NCBI GenBank assembly: GCA_019113205.1
Contig: DXHX01000123.1
Location: 1-64,000 of the forward strand
Length of the DNA: 64,000 bases
Direction: 5' to 3'
From: Candidatus Pseudogracilibacillus intestinigallinarum
Lineage (GTDB): Bacteria > Bacillota > Bacilli > Bacillales > Amphibacillaceae
Part shown: positions 53,791 through 63,106 of the stretch, piece after piece
Numbering within the stretch: the stretch's first letter is position 1
How the letters are laid out: each line of letters begins with the position of its first letter
The notes under the pieces: generated by a model
What the model saw: the letters and a program-made list of their open reading frames with translations, nothing else
Told to the model about the DNA's origin: nothing
Databases searched by the model: none
Position numbers and translations under genes: made by a program

Positions 53791-54777
53791 ATGACCGAAT
53801 TAAATTATATTCAAGCAATTACATTAGCAATGGAAGAGGAAATGACGCGGGATGAGAATGTTTTTGTTGTCGGAGAAGACGTCGGGATTAAAGGTGGCGT
53901 ATTTCGAGCGACAGATGGTTTATACGATAAATTTGGAGAAGATCGTGTAATTGATGCACCACTTGCGGAATCAGCAATCGTCGGAGTAGGTGTCGGGGCA
54001 GCAATGTATGGGATGCGACCAATTGCGGAAATTCAATTTGCAGATTTTATTTTTCCGGCAGTAAACCAAATCATTTCAGAAGCAGCAAAAATACGATACC
54101 GCTCGAACAATGATTGGAACTGTCCAATAACGATTCGCGCACCGTTTGGTGGAGGTGTAAGTGGAGCACTTTATCATTCACAATCCGTGGAAGCAATATT
54201 TAATAGTACACCTGGATTAAAAGTCGTTGTTCCTTCTTCTCCAAGGGATGCAAGAGGTCTGTTAAAAGCGGCAATTCGAGATAATGACCCAGTATTATTT
54301 TTCGAACATAAACGAGCATATCGTTTATTAAAAGAAAATATACCGACCGAGGAAGATGAGGTTATTCCTATTGGTAAAGCAGCAATCAAACGTGAAGGGG
54401 AAGACGTAACAGTTATAACGTATGGCATCAATGTCTCTATTACTGAAAAAATTGCAACAAAGTTGGAAAAAGAAGGCGTGAGTGTTCATCTTTTAGACTT
54501 ACGAACGATTTATCCATTAGATCAAGAGGCAATTATTGAAGCTGCTAAAAAGACTGGAAAAGTGTTACTTATTACAGAAGATAATAAAGAAGGTAGTATC
54601 ATTGGTGAAGTGAGCGCAATCATTGCGGAATATTGTTTATTTGACTTAGATGCTCCAGTGAAACGTTTAGCTGCACCGGATGTACCGACGATGCCATATG
54701 CACAACCTTTAGAGAGAGAGTTTTTAGTGACTGAAGATAAAATCGAAGAAGAAATTAAACAATTAGTACGATTTTAG
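53791..54777 (+). CDS. bkdAB: Branched-chain 2-oxo acid dehydrogenase E1 beta
   Basis: Second E1 subunit, 328 residues. FVVGEDVGIKGGVFRATDGL and IRAPFGGGVSGALYHSQS are typical of transketolase-like beta subunits. AAGGAGGGG before the ATG. It lies 12 bp after bkdAA, so the two are coupled. Confidence 0.95.
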   Translation: MTELNYIQAITLAMEEEMTRDENVFVVGEDVGIKGGVFRATDGLYDKFGEDRVIDAPLAESAIVGVGVGAAMYGMRPIAEIQFADFIFPAVNQIISEAAKIRYRSNNDWNCPITIRAPFGGGVSGALYHSQSVEAIFNSTPGLKVVVPSSPRDARGLLKAAIRDNDPVLFFEHKRAYRLLKENIPTEEDEVIPIGKAAIKREGEDVTVITYGINVSITEKIATKLEKEGVSVHLLDLRTIYPLDQEAIIEAAKKTGKVLLITEDNKEGSIIGEVSAIIAEYCLFDLDAPVKRLAAPDVPTMPYAQPLEREFLVTEDKIEEEIKQLVRF

Positions 54778-54804
54778 TTTGGTGAATGGAATAGGAGGGA
54801 AATC

Positions 54805-56040
54805 ATGTCCATCGAAAAAATTGTCATGCCTAAATTAGGTGAAAGTGTAAATGAAGGTACAATTACGACATGGTTAGTGAAAGTCGGGGAACATGTGAAT
54901 GAATATGACCCAATTGCAGAAGTAATGACAGATAAAGTAAATGCAGAAATTCCTTCTTCTTATACTGGAACAATTAAAGAAATAATCGTTCAAGAAGGAG
55001 AAACGATAGAAGTTGACGAATTAATTTGTTATATAGAAACTGATAAAGATGAAACGACAGAGGAATCAAATTCTGCCAAAGAGAAAAGCGACATAGGAGA
55101 GGCAGTGGTAGAAACAACGAATGAAGTATCGATGAGTCATCGATATTCACCCGCTGTTTTATCCCTATCTCAACAACATGGTATTCATCTTGACGATGTA
55201 ACAGGAACAGGAATTGGTGGAAGAATTACTCGTAAAGATATCCAAAAATATATTCAACATCGAAAATCTTCTGTAACAGAAGGTACTACGCAAACAGAAG
55301 AAAGAACGAGCAAACCTGTTGTTCAACCTCAGGCAACGCAAAACTATGAGGAAGGATATGAGTTAACAGGCGTTAGAAAAGCAATTGCAGATAAAATGGT
55401 ACTATCGACAACCGAAATCCCTCACGCTTGGATGACAGTAGAAGTCGATGTTACAAACCTTGTGAAATACCGAAATAGTGTCAAGCAATCATTTAAAGAT
55501 AGAGAAGGATTTAATTTAACATATTTTCCTTTCTTTATTTATGCAGTTGCACAAGCATTGCAAGCATATCCAATATTAAATAGTACATGGCAAAGAAAGA
55601 AAATAGTTCAACATAGAGATGTAAATATTTCGATTGCAGTTGCAAATGAAAATGAATTATACGTACCTGTTATTCAAAATGCTGATGAGAAGACAGTAAA
55701 AGGCTTAGCAAAGTCGGTTCAAGAACTTGCAAATAAAGCAAAAACAAATCAACTTACACAAAATGATATGACTAATGGTACATTCACTGTGAATAATACA
55801 GGAACATTTGGTTCTGTTTCATCAATGGGCATTATCAACCATCCACAGGTTGCAATTTTACAAGTGGAATCGATTGTAAAACGACCAGTTATCATTGATG
55901 ATATGTTTGCTGCTAGAGATATTGTGAACTTGTCCCTCTCTCTTGATCACCGTGTATTAGATGGACTTGTAGCAGGTAGGTTTTTACAACATGTGAAGCA
56001 AACATTAGAAAGTATAGACGAGAATACAAGCTTGATCTAG
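54805..56040 (+). CDS. bkdB: Branched-chain 2-oxo acid dehydrogenase E2
   Basis: Dihydrolipoyl acyltransferase core of the complex. 411 residues. N-terminal lipoyl domain (Lys44 in VMTDKVNAE), a peripheral subunit-binding domain near 112-150 (YSPAVLSLSQQHGIHLDDVTG), a linker, and the C-terminal catalytic domain with SLDHRVLDG (His). Last gene of the bkd operon. A-G-G-A-G-G site before the ATG. Confidence 0.95.
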   Translation: MSIEKIVMPKLGESVNEGTITTWLVKVGEHVNEYDPIAEVMTDKVNAEIPSSYTGTIKEIIVQEGETIEVDELICYIETDKDETTEESNSAKEKSDIGEAVVETTNEVSMSHRYSPAVLSLSQQHGIHLDDVTGTGIGGRITRKDIQKYIQHRKSSVTEGTTQTEERTSKPVVQPQATQNYEEGYELTGVRKAIADKMVLSTTEIPHAWMTVEVDVTNLVKYRNSVKQSFKDREGFNLTYFPFFIYAVAQALQAYPILNSTWQRKKIVQHRDVNISIAVANENELYVPVIQNADEKTVKGLAKSVQELANKAKTNQLTQNDMTNGTFTVNNTGTFGSVSSMGIINHPQVAILQVESIVKRPVIIDDMFAARDIVNLSLSLDHRVLDGLVAGRFLQHVKQTLESIDENTSLI

Positions 56041-56053
56041 TAATCGCTTTAGA

Positions 56054-56082
56054 TTGATATTCTCGGAAATAGTTGTTAAAAT
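56054..56082 (+). promoter_or_regulatory. Sigma-A promoter of brxB
   Basis: TTGATA (56054-56059), 17 bp, TAAAAT (56077-56082), 36 bp before brxB. It makes brxB independent of the bkd operon. Confidence 0.7.
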
Positions 56083-56117
56083 TATAAGTAAATTTAGATA
56101 GAAAGAAGGTCTTTATA

Positions 56118-56549
56118 ATGAGCTTTGATGATTTTATGATAGATGTAGTAAGAGTTGCAAGAGAAGATATGGTGGACGCAGGTTATGAGGAATTAACTAC
56201 TCCTGAAGAAGTAGATGCAGCTTTTAAAAGAGAAGGTACTACTTTAGTATTAGTTAACTCCGTATGTGGTTGTGCTGGTGGAGTTGCAAGACCAGCGGCA
56301 GCAAACGCAATTCATTATGATAAGCGCCCGGATCATTTAGTAACAGTTTTTGCTGGACAAGATCGTGAAGCAACAGAACATGCGCGTACGTATTTTGAAG
56401 GATATCCACCTTCGTCTCCATCGATGGCATTTTTAAAAGACGGAAAAATTGTAACGATGTTAGAACGTCATGATATTGAAGGATCAAATCCAATCGAAGT
56501 AATGAACCGTCTTCAAACATTATTTGATGAACATTGTGAAGCATTATAA
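56118..56549 (+). CDS. brxB: Bacilliredoxin BrxA/BrxB family
   Basis: Thioredoxin-fold protein that removes bacillithiol from proteins after oxidative stress. 143 residues with the CGC active site (Cys50 and Cys52 in [10 protein letters not shown]). GAAAGAAGG precedes the ATG. In B. subtilis YqiW (BrxB) sits after the bkd operon. It has its own promoter and terminator. Confidence 0.93.
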   Translation: MSFDDFMIDVVRVAREDMVDAGYEELTTPEEVDAAFKREGTTLVLVNSVCGCAGGVARPAAANAIHYDKRPDHLVTVFAGQDREATEHARTYFEGYPPSSPSMAFLKDGKIVTMLERHDIEGSNPIEVMNRLQTLFDEHCEAL

Positions 56550-56562
56550 TAAAGGAATGAGG

Positions 56563-56595
56563 AGGTTAGGGCAATACAGTTGCCCTAACCTTTTT
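56563..56595 (+). terminator. Rho-independent terminator of brxB
   Basis: AGGTTAGGGCAA and TTGCCCTAACCT form a perfect hairpin, followed by TTTTTG. Confidence 0.93.
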
Positions 56596-56626
56596 GTCCA
56601 TAGAATAACTTAAAGGAGTCTATGCA

Positions 56627-57631
56627 GTGAAAATTGGTTACCGAACGATTAAAACTGCCATTGCAACACCAATTGCCATTACAATCGCCCAACTTGTTGG
56701 AGTGACGAATATTGCTTCTGCAGGAATTTTAACGATTTTATGTATTCAACCATCACGAAAAAAGTCGGTTGAGAGTGCTTGGCATCGATTTCTTGCATGT
56801 ATTTTAGCTATTTTATTTTCGATTGTTATGTTTGAATTGCTCGGGTATTCTCCAATCACATTAGGAATTTTACTAGCATTATTTATCCCTACTTGTGTCT
56901 TTTTAAAAATTGAACAAGGGATCATGACGGCGACTGTTATTACATTAAATTTATATGGTTTTGGACTTATCCAAACGAAGTTTTTGTATGAGCAGTTCTT
57001 ATTAATCTTTATCGGAATAGGAACCGGTTTAATCGTTAATTTATATATGCCAAGTTTAGATAAAAAATTACAAGAAAAACAACGTGATTTAGAAAGTAAT
57101 TTTCAAATTATTTTATATGAAATCGCATTATACATTCGTGAACAACATATGGACTGGGATGGAAAGGAAATTGCAGAAGTTGGACGGATTTTAGATGAAG
57201 CAGATGAATTGGTGAAACGAGATCAGGAAAATCATTTATTACGGGATGATCACTTTTATCATAAGTATTTTAAAATGCGAAAAAAACAATATGAAATACT
57301 TCAACAAATGTTGCCATTAGTTACGCGTCTTCCTGAAAAAGACCATGTGTCAGAACGAATTGCAGTATTTTTCGAGAAATTAAGTAATTCTGTTCACCCT
57401 GGGAACACAGCTATTTTATTTTTGGAAGAATTAAAAGAAATTAGAGAAGCTTTCCATGATGAAGAACTACCAGCGACGAAGGAAGAATTTGAAACACGGG
57501 CAAGTTTACATCAACTTTTACATGAAATAGAAGAATATTTATTATTAAAAAGTAAATTTAAAAAATCAGATGTCATGCTCCGTGCGAAGAAGCCAAGGAG
57601 AATAAAAAAAGAGAAAAAGACAAAACAATAA
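56627..57631 (+). CDS. yqjA: Aromatic acid exporter family membrane protein (YqjA, DUF939)
   Basis: 334 residues: four N-terminal hydrophobic segments up to about residue 145, then a long cytoplasmic helical domain (about 150-310) and a basic end (KKPRRIKKEKKTK). This is the YqjA/DUF939 layout, related to the FUSC family. The GTG start at 56627 follows AAAGGAG. Substrate unknown. Confidence 0.85.
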   Translation: MKIGYRTIKTAIATPIAITIAQLVGVTNIASAGILTILCIQPSRKKSVESAWHRFLACILAILFSIVMFELLGYSPITLGILLALFIPTCVFLKIEQGIMTATVITLNLYGFGLIQTKFLYEQFLLIFIGIGTGLIVNLYMPSLDKKLQEKQRDLESNFQIILYEIALYIREQHMDWDGKEIAEVGRILDEADELVKRDQENHLLRDDHFYHKYFKMRKKQYEILQQMLPLVTRLPEKDHVSERIAVFFEKLSNSVHPGNTAILFLEELKEIREAFHDEELPATKEEFETRASLHQLLHEIEEYLLLKSKFKKSDVMLRAKKPRRIKKEKKTKQ

Positions 57632-57648
57632 TGTCTTTTTCTCTTTTT
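57606..57648. terminator. Bidirectional terminator between yqjA and the Prli42-like gene
   Basis: AAAAAGAGAAAAAGAC and GTCTTTTTCTCTTTTT form a perfect stem around AAAACAATAAT. The yqjA stop lies in the loop. Confidence 0.88.
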
Positions 57649-57649
57649 A

Positions 57650-57784
57650 TTAAAAGACGAAACTCCCGATTGCACCTGTAAACATAGATAGAACCATTGC
57701 AATAACCATTAGTAAAATGACGATTTTCATTCGTCTTTCTCGTTTCGATTTTCTTCTAGGAGCTTGTTGTTTATTGTTTGACAC
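57650..57784 (-). CDS. prli42: Prli42-like small membrane protein (DUF4044 type)
   Basis: A 44-residue protein from a GTG at 57784 with an AAGGAGG site 7 nt before it. A basic N-terminus (PRRKSKRERR) precedes one membrane helix with the block KIVILLMVIAMVLSMFTGAI, similar to Prli42, which anchors the stressosome in Listeria and relatives. The N-terminus is longer than usual (31 residues in Listeria). Assignment rests on that pattern. Confidence 0.62.
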   Translation of the reverse strand: MSNNKQQAPRRKSKRERRMKIVILLMVIAMVLSMFTGAIGSFVF

Positions 57785-58440
57785 GTTAAATCCTCCTTCA
57801 ATACAGAATCTAGCTAAAATTTTTCATTTAAACATCGTTTCTACGACAGTTCATGATACATCTACATAAAATGAAATCATCTTTATTTTAACATTATTTA
57901 AATTAATTTTCCTATGAAATCTGTTAAATATATAATAAATATTACTGTAATCATAGAGTATCATAAAGTAGAAGCTTGTAAAGCATAAAGTCGTTAGTAT
58001 AGGGACGAGAAGTGAAAGAGGGAATATTGTTTTTTTGAAAACCATTGTCTTAATTAATCAAGGCATCAGATAATTTTCACTTTGTTTAAATGTGTTTGAT
58101 AACATAACGACGTACAAATCCCTTGAAAACGTCAAAGAAATGCGCCATCCCTATTTCCTTACCATTATAAGGAACAACGATCTATCCGCAAAACTACGGT
58201 TGTCTATTTATTTTACTCTAAATAATGTAAGTACCTAACAAACACGAACGTACACTCTTATTTTATCTTAAAAATATTACATCAATGAACTATTTTTAAC
58301 ACTTTGAAACAAAATTTACATACAAGTTAACCTAAAATCTCTACATGTTATCTTCAACTTTATCCATACTGATTGAATTGTAGGAATATTTTTTATATAA
58401 ATGGTAAAATAAACAAGTATAGAGGAAAGCTTGAAGATGA
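57785..58440. other. 656-bp AT-rich gap without a recognised gene
   Basis: No plausible coding region or RNA gene was found. It holds the mce promoter at its right end and one short hairpin (TTCCTT...AAGGAA near 58155-58172). B. subtilis has yqjB in this neighbourhood; it is absent and no remnant is legible. Confidence 0.6.
58373..58401 (+). promoter_or_regulatory. Sigma-A promoter of mce
   Basis: TTGAAT (58373-58378), 17 bp, TATAAA (58396-58401), 55 bp before the mce start. Confidence 0.65.
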
Positions 58441-58455
58441 ATGGGGGATTTTTGT

Positions 58456-58872
58456 ATGACGAAATTTGATGCACCAAAGGAAATTGCACATATAGGTATT
58501 GCTGTACATAGTTTAGACAATGCGCTTCCTTTTTACACAGAATTAATGGGTGTGCAACTTGAAAAATTGGAAAACGTTGAAAGTGAACAAGTTAAGGTTG
58601 CTTTTTTGAAAATTGGTGAAACACGTATTGAATTATTAGAACCATTAAGCGAGTCTTCTGCGATTTATTCTTATTTACAAAAAAAAGGAGAAGGCATTCA
58701 CCATATCGCGATTGAGGTCGATAATATTGAAGAACGTTTGCAACATTTAAAAGAAAACGGTATCAAACTAATTAATGAAACACCAAAAACTGGTGCAAAT
58801 GATAGCCAAATTGCATTTTTACATCCTAAATCAACAAATGGAGTTTTATTTGAACTTTGTAAACATAATTAA
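58456..58872 (+). CDS. mce: Methylmalonyl-CoA epimerase
   Basis: VOC-fold metalloenzyme that epimerises methylmalonyl-CoA. 138 residues from the ATG at 58456 (GGGGGAT before it; an earlier ATG lacks a site). Metal ligands: His in IAHIGIAVHS, His in HHIAIEV and Glu in FELCKHN. The next gene is a carboxyltransferase, as in B. subtilis yqjC-yqjD. Confidence 0.92.
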   Translation: MTKFDAPKEIAHIGIAVHSLDNALPFYTELMGVQLEKLENVESEQVKVAFLKIGETRIELLEPLSESSAIYSYLQKKGEGIHHIAIEVDNIEERLQHLKENGIKLINETPKTGANDSQIAFLHPKSTNGVLFELCKHN

Positions 58873-58886
58873 AGGAGTGACATGAT

Positions 58887-60440
58887 ATGGATATTTATAG
58901 CAAAATTGATGAACTGTATGATAAAAGAAGAGAAGTAGAACTTGGTGGTGGAGATGAACGAATTCAAAAGCAATATGAACGTGGAAAATTAACAGCACGT
59001 GATCGTATCAACTACTTATTAGATGAAGATTCATTTGTAGAATTAAACCCATTTATGGAACACCGTACAACAGACTTTGGAATGGACAAGGTAGAAGCAC
59101 ATGGTGAGGGAGTTGTAACCGGATACGGGAAAATAAATGGACGTCCAGTCTATTTATTTGCACAAGACTTCACAGTGTTTGGTGGGGCTTTGGGAGAAAT
59201 GCACGCAAAAAAAATAGCGAATGTGATGGATTTGGCGGCAAAAAGTGGTGCGCCATTTATCGGATTAAATGATTCGGGTGGAGCACGTATACAGGAAGGG
59301 GTAGGATCGTTAGATGGGTATGGTCAAATATTCTATCGAAACTCTATCTATTCAGGTGTAATTCCACAAATTTCTGTTATTATGGGTCCTAGTGCAGGTG
59401 GAGCAGTATATTCTCCTGCTATTACAGATGTTATTATTATGGTGGAAAAAACATCTAAAATGTTTATTACTGGGCCGAAAGTAATTGAAACAGTAACTGG
59501 TGAACAGATTTCTGCAGAAGACTTAGGTGGTGCACATGTACATAATACGAAAAGCGGAAATGCTCATTTAAGTGCGAAAACAGAGGAAGAAGCATTAGAT
59601 TATGTGAAGCAATTATTAAGTTACTTACCTGACAGTAATGAACATAAACCACCAGTAATGGAATATGAGAAAAAAGAAGATGATCATTATCGTAGCGAAT
59701 TATTAGAAATCGTTCCATATGATACGACGAGACCTTACGATATTAAAAAAGTTGTCAATGAAATTGTTGATGAAGGAAGCTTTTTTGAAATTCATAAAGA
59801 TTTCGCAAAAAATATCGTGGTCGGTTTTGCTCGTATTAACGGCCAATCTGTAGGGTTAATTTGTAACCAACCAAAATATATGGCGGGTGGAATTGATATT
59901 GATTCCAGTGATAAAGCATCCCGTTTTATCCGTTTTTGTGATTCGTTTAATGTACCATTAATTACATTTGAAGATGTAACTGGATTTTTCCCTGGGATTA
60001 AGCAAGAACATGGTGGAATTATTCGTCACGGTGCAAAAATCTTATATGCATATTCAGAGGCGACAGTTCCGAAAATTACGGTTATCGTACGTAAAGCGTT
60101 TGGTGGAGCTTATGTTGCATTAAACAGTAAGTCTATTGGGGCAGATTTAGTATTTGCATGGCCGAATTCTGAAATTGCAGTTATGGGACCTGAAGGAGCA
60201 GCAAATATTATTTTTGCACGTGAAATCGCAGAAAGTGATCATCCTGAAGCAACTCGACAAGCAAAAATTGACGAGTATAAAGAAAAATTCGCAAATCCTT
60301 ACATCGCTGCTGGTTTAGGTATGGTAGACGATGTAATAGATCCGCGTGAAACACGTGTCAAACTAATGCAATCATTAGAAATGTTGTATAATAAACATGA
60401 GGAAAGACCGAAAAAGAAACACGGGAATATTCCTTTATAA
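58887..60440 (+). CDS. yqjD: Acyl-CoA carboxyltransferase beta subunit (propionyl/methylmalonyl-CoA)
   Basis: Carboxyltransferase of 517 residues. Blocks include YGKINGRPVYLFAQDFTVFGG, GPSAGGAVYSPA, FMTG-like FITGPKVIETVTGE and the C-terminal KAFGGAYVALNSKSIGADL. It could act as propionyl-CoA carboxylase beta or methylmalonyl-CoA decarboxylase alpha. No biotin carboxylase or biotin subunit for it lies nearby, so it might borrow AccB/AccC or use partners encoded elsewhere. 14 bp after mce. Confidence 0.93.
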   Translation: MDIYSKIDELYDKRREVELGGGDERIQKQYERGKLTARDRINYLLDEDSFVELNPFMEHRTTDFGMDKVEAHGEGVVTGYGKINGRPVYLFAQDFTVFGGALGEMHAKKIANVMDLAAKSGAPFIGLNDSGGARIQEGVGSLDGYGQIFYRNSIYSGVIPQISVIMGPSAGGAVYSPAITDVIIMVEKTSKMFITGPKVIETVTGEQISAEDLGGAHVHNTKSGNAHLSAKTEEEALDYVKQLLSYLPDSNEHKPPVMEYEKKEDDHYRSELLEIVPYDTTRPYDIKKVVNEIVDEGSFFEIHKDFAKNIVVGFARINGQSVGLICNQPKYMAGGIDIDSSDKASRFIRFCDSFNVPLITFEDVTGFFPGIKQEHGGIIRHGAKILYAYSEATVPKITVIVRKAFGGAYVALNSKSIGADLVFAWPNSEIAVMGPEGAANIIFAREIAESDHPEATRQAKIDEYKEKFANPYIAAGLGMVDDVIDPRETRVKLMQSLEMLYNKHEERPKKKHGNIPL

Positions 60441-60460
60441 TAAAGTTGAGGAGAATGATT

Positions 60461-61591
60461 GTGTTACAAGTTAAAACAGAACGATTATTAGACCAATTTT
60501 TTGAATTAGTGCAAGTAGATTCGGAAACAAAATTTGAGGCAACTATTTCCAAAAAATTAAAAGAAATTTTTGAATCACTTGGCTTAGAGGTGGAAGAAGA
60601 TCGAGCTAGTGATCATATTGATCATGAAGCGAATAATTTAGTCTTTACATTACCTGCTAATACGGATGGGGTAGATTCTATTTACTTTACAAGCCATATG
60701 GATACGGTAACTCCGGGTGTCGGAATTAAGCCATCTATTCAAGACGGTTATGTTATTTCAGATGGTACAACGATATTAGGTGCTGATGATAAGGCTGGAA
60801 TTGCAGCGATGATTGAAGCGATTCGCATTTTACAAGAAACAAATATGAAACATGGTATGGTACAGTTTGTCATTACTGTAGGTGAAGAATCCGGTTTAGC
60901 TGGTGCAAAAGTAATTGATCAATCTTTAATGAAAGCTAAATTCGGTTATGCGCTTGATAGTGATGGTCCTGTCGGAAATATTGTAACTTCTGCACCATAT
61001 CAGGCACATTTTAAAGCGAAAGTATTTGGGGAATCTGCCCACGCTGGTGCACCGGAAAAAGGAATTTCTGCCATTACTTTAGCTGCCAAAGCAATTTCCA
61101 AAATGAAATTAGGTCGAATTGATGAAGAAACGACAGCAAACATTGGTTATTTTAAAGGCGGTAAAGAAACCCAAACAAATGTCGTTGTCGATTATGCGGA
61201 AATTGTTGCTGAAGCAAGATCTTTAAATGGCGAAAAATTAGAATCGATTACAGCACAAATGGAAGAAGCCTTTCAAACAACGGTTGCAGCATTAGGTGGA
61301 GATGTAGAAGTATCAATTGAACAAGTGTATCCGGGATTCCAAATGGAAGAAAATAATGAGGTTGTTCAAGTTGCCAAGTCTGTAGCATCATCATTAGAAC
61401 TACCATTTGCAATGGTGCAAAGCGGTGGCGGTAGTGATGCGAATATTTTTAATGGCCATGGCATTCCAACAGGTAATTTATCTGTAGGGTATGAATTTAT
61501 TCATACGACGAAGGAACGTATTCCGGTAGAACAATTAGAAAAATTAACAACGTATATTTTACACATTATGAAACATGTAGCAGAACGTTAA
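60461..61591 (+). CDS. yqjE: M20-family peptidase (YqjE, tripeptidase T-like)
   Basis: Two-zinc peptidase of 376 residues. Metal ligands: His and Asp in YFTSHMDTV, Asp in LGADDKAG, Glu in GEESGL (catalytic pair), Asp near YALDSDG and the C-terminal His in EFIHTTKER. The GTG at 60461 follows TGAGGAGA at 7 nt. The open frame extends further upstream. In B. subtilis yqjE follows yqjD. Confidence 0.9.
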   Translation: MLQVKTERLLDQFFELVQVDSETKFEATISKKLKEIFESLGLEVEEDRASDHIDHEANNLVFTLPANTDGVDSIYFTSHMDTVTPGVGIKPSIQDGYVISDGTTILGADDKAGIAAMIEAIRILQETNMKHGMVQFVITVGEESGLAGAKVIDQSLMKAKFGYALDSDGPVGNIVTSAPYQAHFKAKVFGESAHAGAPEKGISAITLAAKAISKMKLGRIDEETTANIGYFKGGKETQTNVVVDYAEIVAEARSLNGEKLESITAQMEEAFQTTVAALGGDVEVSIEQVYPGFQMEENNEVVQVAKSVASSLELPFAMVQSGGGSDANIFNGHGIPTGNLSVGYEFIHTTKERIPVEQLEKLTTYILHIMKHVAER

Positions 61592-61595
61592 TACT

Positions 61596-61640
61596 TAAAA
61601 CACTTTCTTTTATTTTGATGGATAAAAGAAAGTGTTTTTA
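61596..61640 (+). terminator. Rho-independent terminator of yqjE
   Basis: AAAACACTTTCTTTTA and TAAAAGAAAGTGTTTTT form a perfect hairpin. Confidence 0.92.
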
Positions 61641-61803
61641 TATGTATGTTAAAATAACATGTGCCTCATAGTATATAAACATGTAAGACTTAAATATGCA
61701 CGGATGAAGAAGGTGCTATTACTCTATTCGTATGAACGGATATTGGACGATTATTTCGATATTCGCTAAAATAATAGTAAGTACACGACAAAGGACGATT
61801 ATC

Positions 61804-63051
61804 ATGCAAAAACGAAGGCACCGGGTTATTTTTCATATTGACATGAATAGTTTTTACGCATCGGTTGAAATTGCTCATAATCCATCATTAAAAGGTAAAC
61901 CTATCGCTATTGCTGGAAATCCAGAAGAACGAAAAGGTATTATCGTTACAAGTAGTTATGAAGCACGTGCTAAAGGTGTGAAAACGACGATGGCATTATG
62001 GGAAGCAAGAAAACTATGTCCAAATTTAATCGTTTTACGACCAAATTTTGAACGGTACCGAGAAATGTCAGCTAAAATTTTTAATATGTTATATGAAGTT
62101 ACTCCTTTTATTGAACCAGTGTCTATTGATGAAGGGTATATGGATGTAACAGATCACGCAATACATCCACTTGAACTTGCCAAACAAATACAACAGCGTA
62201 TTTTACATGAATTACATATTCCATCAAGCATTGGGATAGGACCGAATAAATTTTTGGCAAAAACCGCTTCAGATATGAAAAAGCCTTTAGGCATAACGGT
62301 TTTAAGAATTCGCGATTTACAAGAAAAATTATGGCCGCTTCCTATTGATAAAATGTATGGGGTTGGGAAAAAAACGGCAGAAAAATTGCATAAAATTGAA
62401 ATTCATACGATCGGTGATTTAGCATTAGCAGATGATTATATATTAAGCCAGTTACTAGGCATTAATGGAGAACGATTGAAAAATCGAGCAAATGGCGTTG
62501 ACCCAAGACATGTTGATCCCGATTCGATTCATGATTTTAAAAGTATCGGAAATTCACAAACTTTGCCATATGATTCTGATGAGGAGCAACAATTAAAACA
62601 ATTGCTTCATCAACTTGCAATGCGGGTAGAAGAAAGATTGCAGCGTCGAGAATTAAAAGGTAAAACAGTGCAACTGATGATTCGTGATAAAGATCGAAAA
62701 ACGATGACACGTAGTAAAAAATTGCCTTTTTATATTGATACGAAAGAGGAAATTATGCTTGTAATCGATGAGTTATTTCAATTACATTGGAACAAAGAAC
62801 CGGTACGCTTATTAGGAGTGACGGTACAAGATTTACTTGAAAAGCAACATGTCGTAAAACAATTAAGCTTGTTTTCGTATGAACAAGATGAAAAGGAAAA
62901 TAGAGTAAATGAAACCATTCAACAACTTGAGAAGAAGTTTGGAGAAAATTTATTTATTTCCTTAGATAACGAAGAAAAACAAGCTAAAAATAAGTTATTG
63001 CGAACGAGTTTCCAAAAAGATTTTTTAGATGACTATAAACATAAGAAATAA
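61804..63051 (+). CDS. dinB: DNA polymerase IV (Y family)
   Basis: Translesion polymerase. 415 residues from the ATG at 61804 (AAAGGA at 8 nt; the open frame starts 72 bp earlier without a site). Catalytic residues are in FHIDMNSFYASVE and PVSIDEGYMDVT. The helix-hairpin-helix VGKKTAEKLHKIEIHTIGD and the little-finger domain follow. QLSLF near residue 358 matches the sliding-clamp binding motif. B. subtilis yqjH is the positional match. No clear LexA box was found. Confidence 0.94.
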   Translation: MQKRRHRVIFHIDMNSFYASVEIAHNPSLKGKPIAIAGNPEERKGIIVTSSYEARAKGVKTTMALWEARKLCPNLIVLRPNFERYREMSAKIFNMLYEVTPFIEPVSIDEGYMDVTDHAIHPLELAKQIQQRILHELHIPSSIGIGPNKFLAKTASDMKKPLGITVLRIRDLQEKLWPLPIDKMYGVGKKTAEKLHKIEIHTIGDLALADDYILSQLLGINGERLKNRANGVDPRHVDPDSIHDFKSIGNSQTLPYDSDEEQQLKQLLHQLAMRVEERLQRRELKGKTVQLMIRDKDRKTMTRSKKLPFYIDTKEEIMLVIDELFQLHWNKEPVRLLGVTVQDLLEKQHVVKQLSLFSYEQDEKENRVNETIQQLEKKFGENLFISLDNEEKQAKNKLLRTSFQKDFLDDYKHKK

Positions 63052-63100
63052 AACATCCTCATACAATGCCACGAATGTTGCATAGGAGGATGTTTTATTT
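63051..63100. terminator. Bidirectional terminator between dinB and the aldehyde dehydrogenase gene
   Basis: AAAACATCCTC and GAGGATGTTTT close a stem with an internal bulged part (ACAATGCCAC... TTGCAT). T runs lie on both sides. Confidence 0.8.
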
Positions 63101-63106
63101 TTATTA

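Noticed and set aside
61720-61803. LexA (SOS) box before dinB
   Set aside because: GAAC/GTTC-like half-sites are present but do not form the CGAAC-N4-GTTCG pattern.
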